Origin: Actinoplanes sp. TFC3
GTDB lineage: Bacteria; Actinomycetota; Actinomycetes; Mycobacteriales; Micromonosporaceae
Assembly (NCBI RefSeq): GCF_001553785.1
Contig: NZ_LOJP01000002.1
Coordinates: forward strand, 609,844-673,843
Length of the DNA: 64,000 nt
Direction of reading: 5' to 3'
Position 1 is the stretch's first letter; each line of letters opens with the position of its first letter. A program made the position numbers and the translations under genes. Positions 53,451 through 62,134 of the stretch are shown here, piece after piece. The notes under the pieces are model-generated. The model searched no databases and was not told where the DNA came from. It was given only the letters and a program-made list of their open reading frames with translations.

Positions 53451-54906
53451 GGTCGATGTTGGGCAGCAGCCGCCCTTGCGCCTCGGCGCCGATCTTCACC
53501 AGCGGGCCACGCTGCAACAGCGCACCGGGATCCGCGCTTTCCTTCTGCGGGCTTTCCTCCCACACCGAGTCCTCGATCGCGTGCAGGGCGGGCACCACGA
53601 AGCCAACCAGCTCGCCGCCGGGCGCGTCCACCAGCAGCACCCGGGCGGTAGCCGGGTCGGGGGCGTCGGCGATGCCGAGCAGCGCGGGCAGCGAGAGCAG
53701 TGGCACTGACAGCTTGCGGTGGGTGAAGATGCCCTGCAGCGGGCCGCCGCTGTCCAACCCGATCGCATGCTGCGGGTACGGCAGGATCTCGGTGATCTGG
53801 CTCAGCGGGGTGGCCGCTTCCATTCCCACGCTGTAGGTCAGGAACTTGCGCACGCTCGGCACCACCCGGCGGCCATCCGGCACATCCTTGTCCGCGCCCG
53901 CCTTGGTCACCACCGCGGCCCGCGCCGGCTCGTCCTCCTGACCCGACGCCGACACCCCGAGGCTGCCCAGCGCGTCGAGTTCCGCATCGGCCCGCAGCGC
54001 CGCGCCGTCGAGCAGCAGGTGCTGAGCGCCCGCCTCGGTGCGCAGCACGCCGGTCAGGAAACCGTCCTTGCGCATACCGACCGGAGGCAACGGCAGAACA
54101 TCATTCACCGGTACGGTCGCAATGTCGGCGATGTCGGAGACGGTCAGCACCACCAGCCCGCGTGGCACCGCCAGGACCAGGCCCCGCAGGTTGCCGTCGT
54201 CCGGCACGCTGCCCAGCCCCAGCATCTTGAGCGGGTCCACCGCCGGCACCGCCCTGCCGTGCAGGTGCACCACGCCCCGGCAGGTATCCCCGTCGAGCGG
54301 CGACGGATTCAGGGTCATCTGGGGGATCACCGAGTGCACGTGACCGACGTCGATGCAGAGCCCGATCGGGCCGCAGCGCAACAGCAGGACCGTACGCCGG
54401 GTGCTGTCGGTGTTGATGTCCCCCAGCTCCACCCCCGACGTGCGCGAGCCGGTGTCCCGCACGACCGGCACGCCGGGGATGCGGGAGATCGCCTCGGCGT
54501 CCAGCAGCGACACCACAGCGCCGTCCTCGGGGCGCTCGAAGGTGTGTGAGAAAAGCGCCGAGCGCTCCCCGGCCACCAGCGTCTCCATCAGGGCCTCGTC
54601 GGTGATCCGCGCGACACCTTCGATCTGCTGGGCGAGCAGCCCGAACATCTGGTCGCCGACCGCCACGATCACGATCACCCGGCCGGTTTCCTCGTCAAGC
54701 TCCGGATATCCGGCCAGCCGGCACAGGTCCAGCACCGGGATCACCACGTGCCGCAGGTTGACCGCGCCCAGCAGGCCCTCGGCGGTCACCGGCAGCGGGT
54801 CGAACGCGGGCGGGCGCAGGATCACCTCCCGCAGCTCGTCCAGCGGCAGCGCGACCCGGACCCGGCCGGTGTGGAAGACCCCGTAGAGGGCCTCAACGCT
54901 CGTCAC
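53416..54906 (-). CDS. Triple CheW-domain protein
   Basis: 496 residues from a GTG overlapping the chemoreceptor stop by GTGA. Three CheW-like SH3 modules are visible: about 1-145 (GLLGAVNLRHVVIPVLDL), 170-315 (GVVHLHGRAVPAVDPLKMLGL) and 350-490 (GIFTHRKLSVPLLSLPALLGI), joined by acidic/Gly-rich linkers. There is no receiver domain, so it is not CheV. CheW links receptors to CheA; three copies in one chain could bridge several receptor or kinase partners. No cheA, cheY, cheB or cheR is in the window. Confidence 0.82.
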   Translation of the reverse strand: MTSVEALYGVFHTGRVRVALPLDELREVILRPPAFDPLPVTAEGLLGAVNLRHVVIPVLDLCRLAGYPELDEETGRVIVIVAVGDQMFGLLAQQIEGVARITDEALMETLVAGERSALFSHTFERPEDGAVVSLLDAEAISRIPGVPVVRDTGSRTSGVELGDINTDSTRRTVLLLRCGPIGLCIDVGHVHSVIPQMTLNPSPLDGDTCRGVVHLHGRAVPAVDPLKMLGLGSVPDDGNLRGLVLAVPRGLVVLTVSDIADIATVPVNDVLPLPPVGMRKDGFLTGVLRTEAGAQHLLLDGAALRADAELDALGSLGVSASGQEDEPARAAVVTKAGADKDVPDGRRVVPSVRKFLTYSVGMEAATPLSQITEILPYPQHAIGLDSGGPLQGIFTHRKLSVPLLSLPALLGIADAPDPATARVLLVDAPGGELVGFVVPALHAIEDSVWEESPQKESADPGALLQRGPLVKIGAEAQGRLLPNIDLTELVVAELVG

Positions 54907-57743
54907 TTGGCCGGCCCGCCCTCCGGCGCCATCGCGGCGTCGGTACCGATCAGGTCGTTGATCAGCTGGTTGACCGAGCGGGAGGCGCTCTGCTGCAACT
55001 GCGTCGAGTCGGCGATCCGCTTGATCGACTCGCTGGTCGACGCCACGCTCTTGAGGATCTGGCCGAACGCGCTCTGCGCCCGGTGCGACACCTGCGAACC
55101 CTGCCCGACGCGCTGCGCCGACTCGTGGATCAAGGTGGTGATCTCCCGGGCCGCCTCGGACGAGCGCTCGGCCAGCTTGCGCACCTCGCCGGCGACCACG
55201 GAGAAGCCGACGCCGTGCTCCCCGGCACGGGCCGCCTCGATCGAGGCGTTGAAGGCCAGCAAGTTGGTCTGGCTCGCAATCTCGCCGATCACGTTGACGA
55301 TCGCCGCGATCTGGTCCGAGGACTTCTCTATCAAGTCGATCGCCTCGATGGACTTGCGCAGCTCCTCGTAACCCTCCTGGGCGTTGTGCTGGGTCTCGCC
55401 GGCCAACGAACTGGCCTGCTGCGCGCTGACCACGATCTCGTCGATCGAGCCGGTGAGCGCGTTGATCGACTCGCTCATCTCGCGGGTCTTGGCCGACAGC
55501 AACTGCTCCAGCTGCACCTGGTCGGTGATGTCGTGGGCGTACTTGACGACCTTGAACGGCTTGCCCTGCATGTCGAAGATCGGGTTGTACGTGGCTTGGA
55601 TCCACACGTCCCGGCCGAACTTGCCGATCCGGTGGAAGCGCCCGGTCAGGTATTCGCCCTTGCGCAGCCGCAGCCAGAAGTCGCGGTATTCCGCCGAGGT
55701 CACGTAGTCGCCGGTGCACAGCATGCTGTGGTGCTGGCCGACCAGTTCACGGGCCGAGTAGCCCAGGGTGCGCTGGAAGTTCTCGTTCGCCATCAGGATC
55801 ATGCCTTCGAGGTCGAACTCGATGACCGCCTGCGCCCGGTTGATGGCGTGGTCCTTGCCCTCGTACTCGGCGTTGCGCAGCTTGGTGGCGGTGATGTCGG
55901 TGGCGTACTTGACCACCTTGTAGGGCCGGCCATCCAGGTCCAGGATCGGGTTGTAGGTGGCTTGCAACCAGATCTCGCGCCCGCTCTTGGCCACCCGGCG
56001 GTACTCGCCCGAGTCGAACTCACCGCGGCCCAGCTTTTCCCAGAACCGCAGGTACTCCGGGGAGGCCGCCTCCTCCTGGGTGACGAACATGCGGTGGTGC
56101 TGGCCGCGTACCTCATCGAGCGAGTAGCCGGTGGAGTCGAGGAAGTTGCGGTTGGCGTTGAGCACCTTGCCCGTCAGGTCGAACTCGACAACCGCCTGCG
56201 CCCGGCCGATCGCGGAGACCTTGCCCTCGTACTCGGCGTTGCGCAGCTTACCCTCTGTCACATCCGAGGCGTACTTGATCACCTTGAAGGGCCGACCTTC
56301 AAGATCAAAGATGGGGTTGTACGACGCCAGCAGCCACACTTCCTTGCCGCCCTTGCCGACCCGCTTGTACTCGCCGACCTCATACTCACCGCGGGACAGA
56401 CGCTCCCAGAACCGGGTGTACTCGGGGCTGCGGGCCGCCTCGGGCTCCATGAAGATGCGATGGTGCTGGCCGCGGATCTCGTCAAGCTTGTACCCGACCA
56501 CGCTGAGGAAGTTGTCGTTCGCGTCAAGGACGCGCCCATCGAGGTCGAACTCCACCACTGCCTGCGCCCGGCCGATCGCGGAAACCTTGCCGACGTATTC
56601 GGCGCTGACGGTCTTCGCCTCGGTGATGTCGGAGGCGTACTTGACGACCTTGAACGGGCGCCCATCGAGATCGAAGATGGGGTTGTACGAGGCCTGCAGC
56701 CAGACCTCCCGGCCACCCTTGGCCAGCCGCTTGTACTCGCCGGCCTCGAACTCGCCACGGGACAGGGCCTGCCAGAAGTTGCGGTACTGGGCACCGCGGG
56801 CTTCCTGCTCCTCCACGAACATCCGGTGGTGCTGACCGACCACCTCGTCGAAGGTGTAGCCCATCGTGTTCAGAAAATTCTGGTTCGCGTTGAGGATGAG
56901 GCCGGACAGGTCGAACTCGATGACCGCCTGCGAGCGGCCGATGGCGTTCACCTTGCCCTCGTCCTCGGCGTTGCGCAGCTTGGTCTCGGTGACATCCAAG
57001 GCGTATTTGACGATCTTGTACGGCTTGCCGTCCAGGTTGAAGATCGGGTTGTAAGTGGCCCGTATCCACACCTCGCGCCCGCCGCGCCCGACCCGCTTGT
57101 ACTCCCCGGACTCCACGTCGCCGTTGCGCAGGCGCTCCCAGAACTGCTGGTACTCCGAGCTTTCGACGTACCGCTCCTCGCACAGGATCCGGTGATGCTG
57201 CCCGACCAGGTCGCCGAGGCCGTACCCCATGAGCTCCAGAAAGTTCTCGTTCGCCGTGAGAATCAAGCCGTCCAGGTCGAACTCGATGACCGCCTGCGCC
57301 CGGTCGATGGCGGCATACTTGCCCTTGAGCTCGACCACCTGACGCCGATCCTCGGTGATGTCGTACCCGGTGATCAGCACCAATTGACCCTCGGAAGCCT
57401 TCACCCCTGGCGCCGGAGCCACCGGACCGCAGTTGAGCCGCAACCACTTGTGCCGGTCGGAGCTGTCGACGATCTCAAGGACCTGCTCGAGGTACTCACC
57501 GCTGCGCGCCGCATCCACCATCCGGTCGATCGCCGTACCGGAGGCGTTCCAGATCTCGCTCAGCCGCTTGCCGAGAACCTCGGACTCGTCGCGCCCGATC
57601 AAGGTGTAGAAGCGCTCGTTGGCTGCTTGCACACTGCCCGAGCGGGCGTTGACCGTGGCGATGATGCGCTCGTGCATGAGCAGCGAGAGCGAGGCTTGCT
57701 GGAGCGAGGGATCCGTCTCCAGTGCAGAGGCGGGCTGGGCCAT
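54903..57743 (-). CDS. Soluble multi-PAS methyl-accepting chemotaxis protein
   Basis: 946 residues with no membrane helix. Order: one divergent PAS (about 20-135), five consecutive PAS units of exactly 122 residues (141-262, 263-384, 385-506, 507-628, 629-750), then a short MCP signalling domain with the hairpin tip EIASQTNLLAFNASIEAARA (821-840). Each unit carries QAV[IV]EFDL, GQHH and a YNPI strand, resembling BdlA/AerC-type PAS domains that can hold FAD or heme; cofactor residues are not established here. It is translated with the triple-CheW gene and probably reports an internal redox or metabolic signal. Confidence 0.9.
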   Translation of the reverse strand: MAQPASALETDPSLQQASLSLLMHERIIATVNARSGSVQAANERFYTLIGRDESEVLGKRLSEIWNASGTAIDRMVDAARSGEYLEQVLEIVDSSDRHKWLRLNCGPVAPAPGVKASEGQLVLITGYDITEDRRQVVELKGKYAAIDRAQAVIEFDLDGLILTANENFLELMGYGLGDLVGQHHRILCEERYVESSEYQQFWERLRNGDVESGEYKRVGRGGREVWIRATYNPIFNLDGKPYKIVKYALDVTETKLRNAEDEGKVNAIGRSQAVIEFDLSGLILNANQNFLNTMGYTFDEVVGQHHRMFVEEQEARGAQYRNFWQALSRGEFEAGEYKRLAKGGREVWLQASYNPIFDLDGRPFKVVKYASDITEAKTVSAEYVGKVSAIGRAQAVVEFDLDGRVLDANDNFLSVVGYKLDEIRGQHHRIFMEPEAARSPEYTRFWERLSRGEYEVGEYKRVGKGGKEVWLLASYNPIFDLEGRPFKVIKYASDVTEGKLRNAEYEGKVSAIGRAQAVVEFDLTGKVLNANRNFLDSTGYSLDEVRGQHHRMFVTQEEAASPEYLRFWEKLGRGEFDSGEYRRVAKSGREIWLQATYNPILDLDGRPYKVVKYATDITATKLRNAEYEGKDHAINRAQAVIEFDLEGMILMANENFQRTLGYSARELVGQHHSMLCTGDYVTSAEYRDFWLRLRKGEYLTGRFHRIGKFGRDVWIQATYNPIFDMQGKPFKVVKYAHDITDQVQLEQLLSAKTREMSESINALTGSIDEIVVSAQQASSLAGETQHNAQEGYEELRKSIEAIDLIEKSSDQIAAIVNVIGEIASQTNLLAFNASIEAARAGEHGVGFSVVAGEVRKLAERSSEAAREITTLIHESAQRVGQGSQVSHRAQSAFGQILKSVASTSESIKRIADSTQLQQSASRSVNQLINDLIGTDAAMAPEGGPAK
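55494..57323 (-). repeat. Five tandem 366-bp PAS-coding repeats
   Basis: The QAV[IV]EFDL anchor begins at residues 150, 272, 394, 516 and 638 of the receptor: a constant 122-residue period. Units run 57323-56958, 56957-56592, 56591-56226, 56225-55860 and 55859-55494. The DNA is similar enough that unequal recombination could change the copy number. Confidence 0.9.
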
Positions 57744-57792
57744 GAGGGCTCCTGGCGTTGTGATCCGGGTGCGGTTCGGTGTCTGATCCCCC

Positions 57793-57820
57793 GATCGGCG
57801 GTTGACGGAGATTCCTGAGC
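57793..57820 (-). promoter_or_regulatory. FliA/WhiG-class promoter candidate
   Basis: Read on the minus strand: CTCA, 16 bases, GCCGATCG, ending 50 bases before the receptor ATG. FliA-class promoters have a (T)CA(A)-type -35 element and a GCCGAT(AA) -10 element about 15-16 bases apart, and Actinoplanes motility genes are FliA dependent. Confidence 0.4.
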
Positions 57821-58098
57821 GAGTCTTGAGGTTCGCGGGGAATTGGCCTTACGGGCGAAAGTGGCATCCTCCGTGAGGTTCGAGTTGCCGGCTGTGACGG
57901 TTCAGACAGATGGCAGACAGCCAACTGGCTTGTGGGGCTTGACGCCCCCAACTAGCGTGGTCGATGAACGTCGAGCCGTTAGTTCGGGGAACGGGCTGAC
58001 CCTCCGCTTTCGTAGCGGGGGTCACCGCGGATCGGCGTTCGGGGACGGGTGGCATCAGCCGTTGGGGGACGGCGCGACCCGAGACCGGCGGTTTGTGC

Positions 58099-58128
58099 GG
58101 GCGACGCCTATGGGGATGGGCGTCGTCC
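58099..58128 (-). terminator. Terminator of MFS copy 2
   Basis: A 10-bp stem GGGCGACGCC / GGCGTCGTCC (one wobble pair) with a 10-base loop, about 36 bases past the MFS stop codon. Confidence 0.55.
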
Positions 58129-58163
58129 GCCGCCGCCGGCGCTACCAATTCTCTGGCTGGGGC

Positions 58164-59393
58164 TCAGCCCGAGCTTCCAGAAACCGTGACACCGGTTTTG
58201 GCACGGATGGCGGCCACGCGGCGTTCGCGGGCCGGTCCGGCCACCAAGTGCAGCCCCGCCGCGACCACCCCGATCCCCGCCGTGATCACCCAGTGCCCCT
58301 TGCCGAAGAACTGCAAGCTGGCCCCACCAAGCGCAGGCGCCAGGAACGCCGCCGCCGGAAAGGTCAGGAAGAACACCGACTGGTAGCGCCCCCGCAGCTC
58401 AAGCGGCGCCAGCTCGGAGTTGATCTCGGCATTCGGCGGCGCTGCCAGCATGGAACCGATGGTCCAGATCGCCGCGGCGGTCAGGTACAGCGCCAGGCCA
58501 TGTGCGACCGAAAGCAGGCCGAACCCGGTGGCCATGATTGCCAGCGAAACCGCCAGGACCCATGCCTTGGCGCGGCCGTCGATCAACTTTGGTACGAACA
58601 ATTGACCGACAACGATCATGGTGCCGCTGAGCGCGGTGAGCAGTCCGTAAGTCGCGGCGCCCAGTCTGTCGGCGTTCATGGCCAGCGGGACGATGGTATT
58701 CGTTTGGCTGTACAGCAGGGACTGCAGCAGGGTCAGGCCGACGAAGACCAGAAAGATCCGGTCGGCCAGCGGCGTCCGCAAACCCCGTTCGACCGGCACC
58801 GCGGCAGCCGTCCGGGTCTCGGGCACCTTCCAGGCGATCAGCAGGCCGGTAACCAGCGTCGACGCGGCGTCAATGAGGAACATGCCGGCGTAGCTCCACT
58901 GGGCCAGCACCCCGGCCAGCAGCGACGCCCCGGCCATCCCCAGGTTGAACGCCCAGAACTGCAGGTTGAAGGCCCGGGAGCGGCGCTCGGCGGGCACCAC
59001 GTCGATGATGGCCGCCACGAACGCGGGGCCGGGCATCGATTGCATGATCCCCAGCAGCAGAGCCAGCGCCGCGATCATCGTCAGGTTGGTGCTGAGCGCC
59101 AGCACCACCATCACGCCCGCGGTGGTGAAGTGCGAGAGCAGCAGCGTGGCGCGTCGGCCCCAGCCATCGGTGAGCACGCCGCCCAGCAGGGTGCCGCCAA
59201 TCCCGCCGATGCCGTATGCCCCGGCGATGAGCCCGGCCATCGCCGTACTGGCGTCGCGCTGGACGGTCAGGTAGAGCGACAGGAACAGGACGGCGAACCC
59301 ACCGACCCGGTTGATCAACAGGCCGGTCCACAGGAACCAGTACGTTGCCGGTAGCCCGCCGGCTGCGTCCGCCCACCATCGGCCGATGCGCAT
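58164..59393 (-). CDS. MFS transporter, copy 2
   Basis: 409 residues, about twelve helices, with motif A form GGVLTDGWGRRATLL. It is a diverged paralog of the MFS protein on the other side of the chemosensory pair and points the opposite way, so the two copies face each other. The ATG at 59393 follows GGGAGG at short spacing; a TTG six codons earlier is possible. The substrate is unknown. Confidence 0.87.
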   Translation of the reverse strand: MRIGRWWADAAGGLPATYWFLWTGLLINRVGGFAVLFLSLYLTVQRDASTAMAGLIAGAYGIGGIGGTLLGGVLTDGWGRRATLLLSHFTTAGVMVVLALSTNLTMIAALALLLGIMQSMPGPAFVAAIIDVVPAERRSRAFNLQFWAFNLGMAGASLLAGVLAQWSYAGMFLIDAASTLVTGLLIAWKVPETRTAAAVPVERGLRTPLADRIFLVFVGLTLLQSLLYSQTNTIVPLAMNADRLGAATYGLLTALSGTMIVVGQLFVPKLIDGRAKAWVLAVSLAIMATGFGLLSVAHGLALYLTAAAIWTIGSMLAAPPNAEINSELAPLELRGRYQSVFFLTFPAAAFLAPALGGASLQFFGKGHWVITAGIGVVAAGLHLVAGPARERRVAAIRAKTGVTVSGSSG

Positions 59394-59443
59394 CAGGCCT
59401 CCCACTGGCAACTAACTTTACAGAACCGGTGGAAGGGTATCCA

Positions 59444-59932
59444 TCAGTCCGTGCGTTCGGCCAGGTGGGCGAAGGCTTGCAGGTTGGCCAGCGACTCGCC
59501 GCGCTTGACGCGCCACTCCCACTCGCGCTTGATCGCCGAACCGAAGCCGATTTCCAGCATGGTGTCGAAGGACTCGTCGGCGTAGGTCAGCACCGAGCCG
59601 AGGAGCCGGTCGAGTTCGTCCTCGTCGAGGCCCTTGAGGCCGACCCGCCCGGTCAGATAGATATCACCGGCGGTGTCGATGGAGAACGCGACGCCGTACA
59701 TGCGGGCATTGCGCCGCAAGAGCCAGGCCCACAGCTCCTCGTGCTTCTCGTCGGGGTGGCGCATCACGAAGGCCTCGATGCGCAGCGCGTGCTCGCCGAC
59801 GATCAGGTTGCAGGCGGTCTTGAGCTTGTGGGTGCCCGGGATGCTCACCACCCAGGAGGAGTCGCCGGTGGGCTCGCAGGGCAGCTCGCGCTCCGCGCAA
59901 ACGCGTTCGATGAGGGCGCCGATGTTGTTCAC
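59444..59932 (-). CDS. YbjN-domain protein (Rv0487-like)
   Basis: 162 residues from a GTG that overlaps the mshA stop by GTGA. The YbjN/CesT-like fold shows SSWVVSIPGTHKLKTACNLIVGEHALRIEAFVM, LWAWLLRRNARMYGVAFSID and a C-terminal helix with FDTMLEIGFGSAIKREWEWR. It probably acts as a small chaperone or regulator; coupling to mshA is conserved in actinobacteria. Confidence 0.9.
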   Translation of the reverse strand: MNNIGALIERVCAERELPCEPTGDSSWVVSIPGTHKLKTACNLIVGEHALRIEAFVMRHPDEKHEELWAWLLRRNARMYGVAFSIDTAGDIYLTGRVGLKGLDEDELDRLLGSVLTYADESFDTMLEIGFGSAIKREWEWRVKRGESLANLQAFAHLAERTD

Positions 59933-61233
59933 CACGAGAACGAGCCTGCCAGACGAGCAGCGATGAGCGCACGATGCTCCTCGACCGCTTCGCGGTAGAC
60001 GCGCAACAACTCCGAGGCCGTACGGTCCCAGGAGAAGTTTGCCGCGTGCCGCACCGCACCCACTGACAGTTGCAGCCGCCGCGCCGGTGACTGCAGCAGC
60101 TCGCCCAGCACGCGGGACCAGTCCACTGGGTCGTGCCCGTTGATCAGGACACCGCTGACGTTGTTGGTGACCGCGGTGACCAAGCCGCCAACCGCCGCCG
60201 CGACCACCGGGGTGCCGCAAGCCTGCGCCTCGACCGCGACCAGGCCGAACGACTCGTTGTGCGAGGGCACCGCGACCAGGTCCGCGGCCCGGTAGAGCGC
60301 GGCAAGCTCGTCGCCGGTCTGCGGGGGCAGAAACCTGACTTTCTCCGAGACGCCGAGCGAGGACGCCAGCTCGATCAGCGAGGTGGGCCGGTCGAGCCCG
60401 CTGCCGCTGGGGCCGCCGCAGATGACCACTGTGACGTCGGCCTCGCGCAGCGGGCTCGCGGCCAGCGCGCGGATCAGCACGTCAGGGCCTTTCAGCGGCT
60501 GGATGCGGCCGACGAAGGCGATCACGTGACTGCTCCTGGGCAGGCCGAGCCGGTGGCGGTCGGCGCGCTGGCTGCCGCCGGGGCGGAATCGGCCGAGGTC
60601 GACGCCCGGTTGCACGACGGTCAGCCTGGGCGGGTCGGCGTCGTAGCAGGTGACCAGGTCCTGCGCCTCGAAGCGGGTGTTGGCCACGAGCCGGTCGGAC
60701 TCGGCGATCACCTGCTCCTCGCCGATCACCCGCGCCTTGGGCTCGGGGCGGTCCCCGGTCGCGATGAACCGGTTCTTGACCTTGGCCAGGGTGTGCGCGG
60801 TGTGCACGTGCGGCACCCCCCACCGTTCCCGGGCCAGCCAGCCGACCTGGCCGGACATCCAGTAGTGCGAGTGGATGAGGTCGTAGTAACCCGGCGGGCG
60901 GGCCGCTTCGGCGCGTAGCACGCCGTTGGTGAAGGCGCACAGCTGCGAGGGCAGCTCCTCCTTCGAGAGGCCTTCGAAAGGCCCCGCTGTGACATGCCGC
61001 ACGGTCACGCCAGGCGACATTTCCACTACCGGGGGCAACTCACTCGACGTGGCCCGGGTAAAGATCTCCACCTCGACGCCGAGCTGGGCGAGCCGCTTGG
61101 AGACCTCGACGATGTAGACGTTCATGCCGCCCGCGTCGCCGGTACCCGGCTGTTCGAGCGGTGAGGTGTGCACCGACAGGGTGGCGATCCGACGGGGAGT
61201 GGGCCAGCGGCCGGCGGCCCGCGTTCCTGCCAC
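59929..61233 (-). CDS. mshA: D-inositol-3-phosphate glycosyltransferase MshA
   Basis: 434 residues, GT-B fold, family GT4. The MshA-specific loop SVHTSPLEQPGTGDAGGMNVYIVE is at the N-terminus, followed by HSHYWMSGQVGWLA, GRIQPLKGPDVLIRAL, and the EX7E motif ESFGLVAVEAQACGTP. It joins GlcNAc to 1-L-inositol-1-phosphate, the first step of mycothiol synthesis. GTG start with AAGGG upstream. Downstream YbjN gene is coupled; an SDR gene is divergent. Confidence 0.96.
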   Translation of the reverse strand: MAGTRAAGRWPTPRRIATLSVHTSPLEQPGTGDAGGMNVYIVEVSKRLAQLGVEVEIFTRATSSELPPVVEMSPGVTVRHVTAGPFEGLSKEELPSQLCAFTNGVLRAEAARPPGYYDLIHSHYWMSGQVGWLARERWGVPHVHTAHTLAKVKNRFIATGDRPEPKARVIGEEQVIAESDRLVANTRFEAQDLVTCYDADPPRLTVVQPGVDLGRFRPGGSQRADRHRLGLPRSSHVIAFVGRIQPLKGPDVLIRALAASPLREADVTVVICGGPSGSGLDRPTSLIELASSLGVSEKVRFLPPQTGDELAALYRAADLVAVPSHNESFGLVAVEAQACGTPVVAAAVGGLVTAVTNNVSGVLINGHDPVDWSRVLGELLQSPARRLQLSVGAVRHAANFSWDRTASELLRVYREAVEEHRALIAARLAGSFSW

Positions 61234-61366
61234 GTGGTGTCCCTTCTCAAAGCGAGCAAACGTTTACGTAAAACCTTTACGCCGCCGTTCATCTTCCCCG
61301 TCCCGGCGTGCTGAATCCCACCGCAGGCGGCTGGGGGTGACTCAGGTCATGAGGCAGGATCAGGTC

Positions 61367-62134
61367 ATGGTGCAGAAGAAAATCGCCGTGGTGACCGGAG
61401 CGTCCAGCGGTATCGGTGCAGCGACCGCGCGCCGGCTCGTCGGTGAGGGCTTCCATGTCGTCGCGGTGGCCCGCCGGGCCGACCGGCTGGCGGAGTTCGT
61501 CAAGGAGGCCGGTGACGACGCCGCGACCGCGGTGGTCTGCGACGTGACGTCCGGCGAAGCGGTCGAGCAGCTTGCCGCGGCGGTGGCCGGGCTCGGGGGT
61601 TCGCTCACCCTGCTGGTCAACAACGCCGGCGGCGCCCGCGGGATGGATCCGGTGGCGCAGGGCTCGGTGGCGGATTGGCAATGGATGTACGACGTCAACG
61701 TGCTCGGCACCCTGCGCGTCACCAAGGCCCTGCTGCCCGCCCTTGAGGCCAGCGGCGCCGGGACCGTGGTGACCGTGGGCTCGACCGCCGCGTTCACCGT
61801 TTACGAAGGCGGCGCCGGATACACGGCCGCCAAGCACGCGCAGACCGCCCTGGTCGGCACGCTGCGCCTGGAGCTGGCCGGCAAGCCGGTGCGAGTGATC
61901 GAGATCGACCCCGGCATGGTGAAGACGGACGAGTTCTCCAAGAACCGCTTCGGCAACCAGGACAAGGCGGACGCGGTCTATGCCGGGGTCCGGGAGCCGC
62001 TGGTGGCAGAGGACATCGCGGACTGCATCGCCTGGACCGCCACCCGGCCGCAACATGTCAACATCGACCGGCTCGTGGTGCGCCCGATCGCGCAGGCCGC
62101 GCAGCACAAGGTCGTGCGCGACCAGAGTTCGTAA
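61367..62134 (+). CDS. SDR-family oxidoreductase (Rv0484c-like)
   Basis: 255 residues from the ATG at 61367 (61349 is also possible). Classical SDR: VVTGASSGIGAATA, LVNNAGGARG, Ser in VTVGSTAAF and the YTAAK active site, then EIDPGMVKTDEF. Related to YdfG-type dehydrogenases acting on small hydroxy acids; the substrate is not known. An SDR gene divergent from mshA also occurs in mycobacteria. Its stop overlaps the methyltransferase start (TAATG). Confidence 0.9.
   Translation: MVQKKIAVVTGASSGIGAATARRLVGEGFHVVAVARRADRLAEFVKEAGDDAATAVVCDVTSGEAVEQLAAAVAGLGGSLTLLVNNAGGARGMDPVAQGSVADWQWMYDVNVLGTLRVTKALLPALEASGAGTVVTVGSTAAFTVYEGGAGYTAAKHAQTALVGTLRLELAGKPVRVIEIDPGMVKTDEFSKNRFGNQDKADAVYAGVREPLVAEDIADCIAWTATRPQHVNIDRLVVRPIAQAAQHKVVRDQSS

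Larger units (their letters stand above)
57744..58163. other. Intergenic region upstream of the chemoreceptor
   Basis: A 420-base gap between the chemoreceptor and the second MFS gene, both on the minus strand. It holds a FliA/WhiG-like promoter candidate near the receptor, a short GGGGC/GCCCC hairpin around 57935 and a terminator near the MFS end. I see no gene in it. Confidence 0.6.

Noticed and set aside
55083..57818. A 911-codon open frame on the plus strand opposite the chemoreceptor
   Set aside because: It mirrors the PAS repeats, has no family motifs and arises from high GC bias at third codon positions; the minus-strand receptor is unmistakable.
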